A stretch of DNA of 64,000 bases from Rhodamnia argentea. Taxonomy: Eukaryota > Streptophyta > Magnoliopsida > Myrtales > Myrtaceae. The notes under the pieces are model-generated. The model was not told the DNA's origin. It was given only the letters and a program-made list of their open reading frames with translations, and did not search any database. Numbering within the stretch: the first letter of the stretch is position 1; each line of letters opens with the position of its first letter. A program made the translations under genes and the position numbers. The stretch spans positions 21,686,283 through 21,750,282 of the forward strand of contig NC_063156.1 of the NCBI RefSeq assembly GCF_020921035.1, given 5' to 3'. Positions 61,195 through 64,000 of the stretch are shown here, in pieces.

Positions 61195-64000
61195 GGAGAG
61201 AGAAACGTGAGAATTTGGTGTGAGGAAACAAAATAGATAGCGAAGGAGAGACGGCAAGAGGAAAGGGCGTACTTGGTACTTAGCAGGGCCACGGGCAGGG
61301 GACGGGCGGATCGGGCAGTTCGGGCAGGGGCGACGATAACGCGACGGGGCGGTGACTCTGGGTGCGATGACGTGTGAGTAATTATGGACCGCGACCGCAC
61401 TGGATTGGTGTGATCCAGTGTTGACTGATCCCTACCCATTTGACTTTGCTTATTTTAATGAATTTTGGCCAAAAAAAAAAAAAACAACTTCGTTGTCTGT
61501 CCAAGACCCAGATTGCAAGCAGGTTGAGGTGGGGTCCGAGGCAAAATTCAGCGTATCGCTCAGAGACTGTTTTTCTGTCTTTCTTTCTTTTCTTTTTTTG
61601 GGTATGATGTTGATGATTATGCGGTGCCCAGAGTCTTGTGAGAGTTAAGAATTACTTGCACAAGGGCTGTTCTCGCCCTCCATGTGAGCTCAACGTGAAC
61701 AATAGCTCCAGGCCTGTACATGCGTACTGAACATCTAGGGACGAGGATATGATACTCGGCCAGCGCCGTAGGCCTCTTTTACCGACTTATTCCATGTATA
61801 TCCATCTATCTAGGGTTATCATTAGAACGGTTTGAATTCATACTGACCGTCTCTAACGACGCGCGCATAGAGGGCAAAACTATATCCGATGCCCGCCCAT
61901 CACGTGCAGTGATTATGTGATGTACAGCACCTACTTGGTGTTTTCTGGCAATCCTTAATATACATTTCAAACTATTTACAGCGGTACAAATGCAGCCTTC
62001 GATACAGATAAAGTGATATCTCAACTCTTGCCATAGCTTGTTTCCTGCAGGCCAAGTTTAATCTTTTCCGGATCTAATCAAAGGCCGCTCGTTCATACTC
62101 CAAGCTCCTTGAGGGACAACCAACTTCAATTTTAGTTGGTGTAAACGTGCGGCGGTGGTGGTGGCAGCATCACGAATTCGCAAGCATCGATTGGGGTGAG
62201 TGGAGGTGGGGTTAGATGGATGGAGGAGCAGCAGTTGGGGCCGGGGGTACGATGGTCAAAAGGTTGTGAGGTACGGCACTTTGAAAGAACAAAAGAAAAG
62301 AAAAAGTAATGAAGGAGGACAGTTAAGGTTGTCCCAAGTTGTCCCAACATGCATCACCCGAACTAAGACAATCGTGGTGGTTCTCCAACATAAATGCACT
62401 CTGTTTTACAGCAGAGAGGAGGAACAGAAAAGAGGAGAAAGGAAAAAGGATGCAGAGAAATTGATTTCAGGGAGCGGTCATGCTCGAGTAAGCATCCTCA
62501 GAAGCGGCCCTTGGGTTTCAGTGAAGAAAGATTCAGGTGTACTTTTCAACAACAAGGAAAAAAAAAAAAAAACCTTTTCTTTTTCCCAGATGACGAAAAA
62601 GTATGATTCTGCTTTCTCTCTGGCAAACGACCAACACAACTGACGATGTTGCTCTTTGAGGAGGATGTCAAATTCACGCCCGCGGGATATGACCCTTTTG
62701 TCCAAAAGTCGAGCCAATGGAGATTTCCAATGTGGGTAGTGGTGAGATGGGATGGGACGGGATGGGATGGGACGGGGTTAAATCACGCACGTTAACATCA
62801 TCACCTCCTGTGTGGGTGATTTGCTGCGACGGGGAATTATTGAGACGTTGACACACTTGAGTGTTTTTAATGAGAGTGTCTCCATCTCTACCTATCATTC
62901 TTCTTTCACCGCAAAACGGAACTGGGAAAACTTTTTCTCTCGCAACAACGCTTCCGGTTAGAATGACTTGCAAGGTTGAGCTCCATTTGATGAGGAATCA
63001 AATTTTCCTTGTGCTGCACGAGTCTGGAGTTTCAAGACGGGCTTCTAATTCGATAACGACTTGATGAGACTTGAGTAGCTGCGCGGTGAACCAACTGAAA
63101 TGCGAGTTGGAAAATGAAAACTGCGGTCACTTTCAGTCCTCAGACATCATCCCCTGCCCAGAACCCAACTTCAAGTCTTCAATTAAAACTCCTGCAGATC
63201 GCAAACGGACCGAGCATCATAAAGACAATATCGTCTTGCATTCACCAGCCCCCGAGGCAATAAAAAAGAGCCCCTGACCGGAATAACCAGATGAATAGGT
63301 TTATAGAAAAGGAAAAAACCAAAGCAACTGTTTTAAGGACGTGGAATAAAACAGTATGGGTGTGTGTGGAATAACCAGATCTCACTATGAACTCTTAAAG
63401 GGCATAAGCTGTCAGCTGTTCACCAGTAACCAGCTCCAACCTACTTCAACTTCCATCCATCACATTGATTTTATGCAGAGCATCACCAATTGACCATTGT
63501 GACAATAGATCAAAGTTTGAACTATGAATACAAGCACTCGAGTATAAATCATCCTAAAGAAGTCATTGGGTTTGTAGTTGCTCTTCAAAAAGTAATGTCC
63601 TGGTGCAACATATCTACATCTTCAGTTGAGTTCTGAAAATTGGTTCAGCAAAAAAATGTTCTCAAAGGTGAGGAAACAAAAAATTCTCTAGGCAATGATT
63701 TGCCAGCAAGATATAGGAATATAAAGAAGCTGCCATAAAGCATATCAGTGAATTTTGAGTCAAAAACTAGACGAAAATGGGAGCCCAACAAGGTGGAATG
63801 GAATGATACCGTTTGGCTCTTTTCGTTGTTTCCAAATCCAGTTCAATTGGATAAGCACCTCAAAGAATGGAACTCTTGAATTAACTAAGTGATTTGACGC
63901 GCTGTCTCCCAAGAGCACTTCTGGAGCTGGAAATCTATTGGTTATGTTTGTGTAGGAAGTTGCACATCAGATTAAAAGATCGATTCGATCAGCAGTCACT
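60815..64000. other. SUO 5' leader, promoter and gene-free right flank
   Basis: The first 500 bases or so are the SUO leader and promoter. Beyond about 61450 I recognise no gene. A GGGAT/GGGAC-rich run lies at about 62742-62777 and a run of A near 62560-62573. Frames at 61806-63277 are short, overlap each other and match nothing known. Confidence 0.5.
61158..61192. repeat. GA/CT tract in the SUO leader or promoter
   Basis: A perfect GA dinucleotide run of about 17 units (CT on the SUO sense strand), some 350 bp upstream of the SUO start codon, in sequence with the GC-rich character of a 5' leader. Confidence 0.85.

Noticed and set aside
62742..62777. GGGAT/GGGAC tandem run, considered as a CRISPR-like, telomeric or G-quadruplex array
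   Set aside because: Units of five bases without spacers; it is a plain short tandem repeat, not the plant telomere unit.

Overview
This window is nuclear DNA from a flowering plant, a eudicot. The genes are intron-rich with GT-AG splicing, the proteins match plant-only families (ROP GTPase, RDR2, an LRR-III receptor kinase, SUO), the spacers are AT-rich, and plant-type LTR, Mutator-like and hAT-like elements are present. I cannot fix the species. No organelle, bacterial or viral gene set is present.

Layout, left to right. (1) 0-5.2 kb: first exon of a DSS1/SEM1 proteasome-subunit gene running off the left edge, then a complete 11-exon mitochondrial aldehyde dehydrogenase (ALDH2B4 type). (2) 5.2-15 kb: a gene-free stretch holding a decayed Ty1-copia retrotransposon with both LTRs and a primer-binding site, carrying a nested TIR element in its integrase region, followed by a second TIR element. 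(3) 15-17.9 kb: a head-to-head pair, a multi-pass membrane protein (minus) and a small basic plant protein (plus), sharing a 361-bp promoter full of GA/CT tracts. (4) 18.5-23.3 kb: RDR2. (5) 24.3-26.5 kb: an LRR receptor-like pseudokinase. (6) 27.5-31.4 kb: a UBC4-type E2 enzyme. (7) 33.6-35.0 kb: a HIG1/RCF1-type mitochondrial protein with a GC-AG intron. (8) 35.3-36.1 kb: two nested TIR elements with 9-bp duplications. (9) 37.5-41.5 kb: the serine protease DEG9. (10) 41.5-45.6 kb: a spacer with a hAT-like MITE. (11) 45.7-51.7 kb: a type-II ROP GTPase on the plus strand. (12) 54.1-60.8 kb: SUO (BAH + TFIIS-N + GW protein), convergent with the ROP. (13) 60.8-64 kb: SUO promoter and spacer.

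All exon boundaries were worked out by hand from the sequence, using reading frame, splice consensus and protein-family continuity. Reconstructed lengths are 542 (ALDH), 266 (membrane protein), 183 (small protein), 1123 (RDR2), 612 (kinase), 185 (UBC), 81 (HIG1), 578 (DEG9), 210 (ROP) and 1629 (SUO) residues.

The genes do not form one pathway. ALDH2B4, a HIG1 gene, a ROP10-type GTPase and SUO appear, from memory, to be near neighbours on Arabidopsis chromosome 3, so this looks like an ancient conserved block with RDR2, UBC4, DEG9 and others interspersed. RDR2 (24-nt siRNA production) and SUO (microRNA translational repression) are both small-RNA factors. I found no clearly new multi-gene system. 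The most interesting observations are a duplicated exon/acceptor inside DEG9, a changed lipidation box in the ROP, the GC-AG intron, the nested TIR elements and the compact bidirectional promoter.
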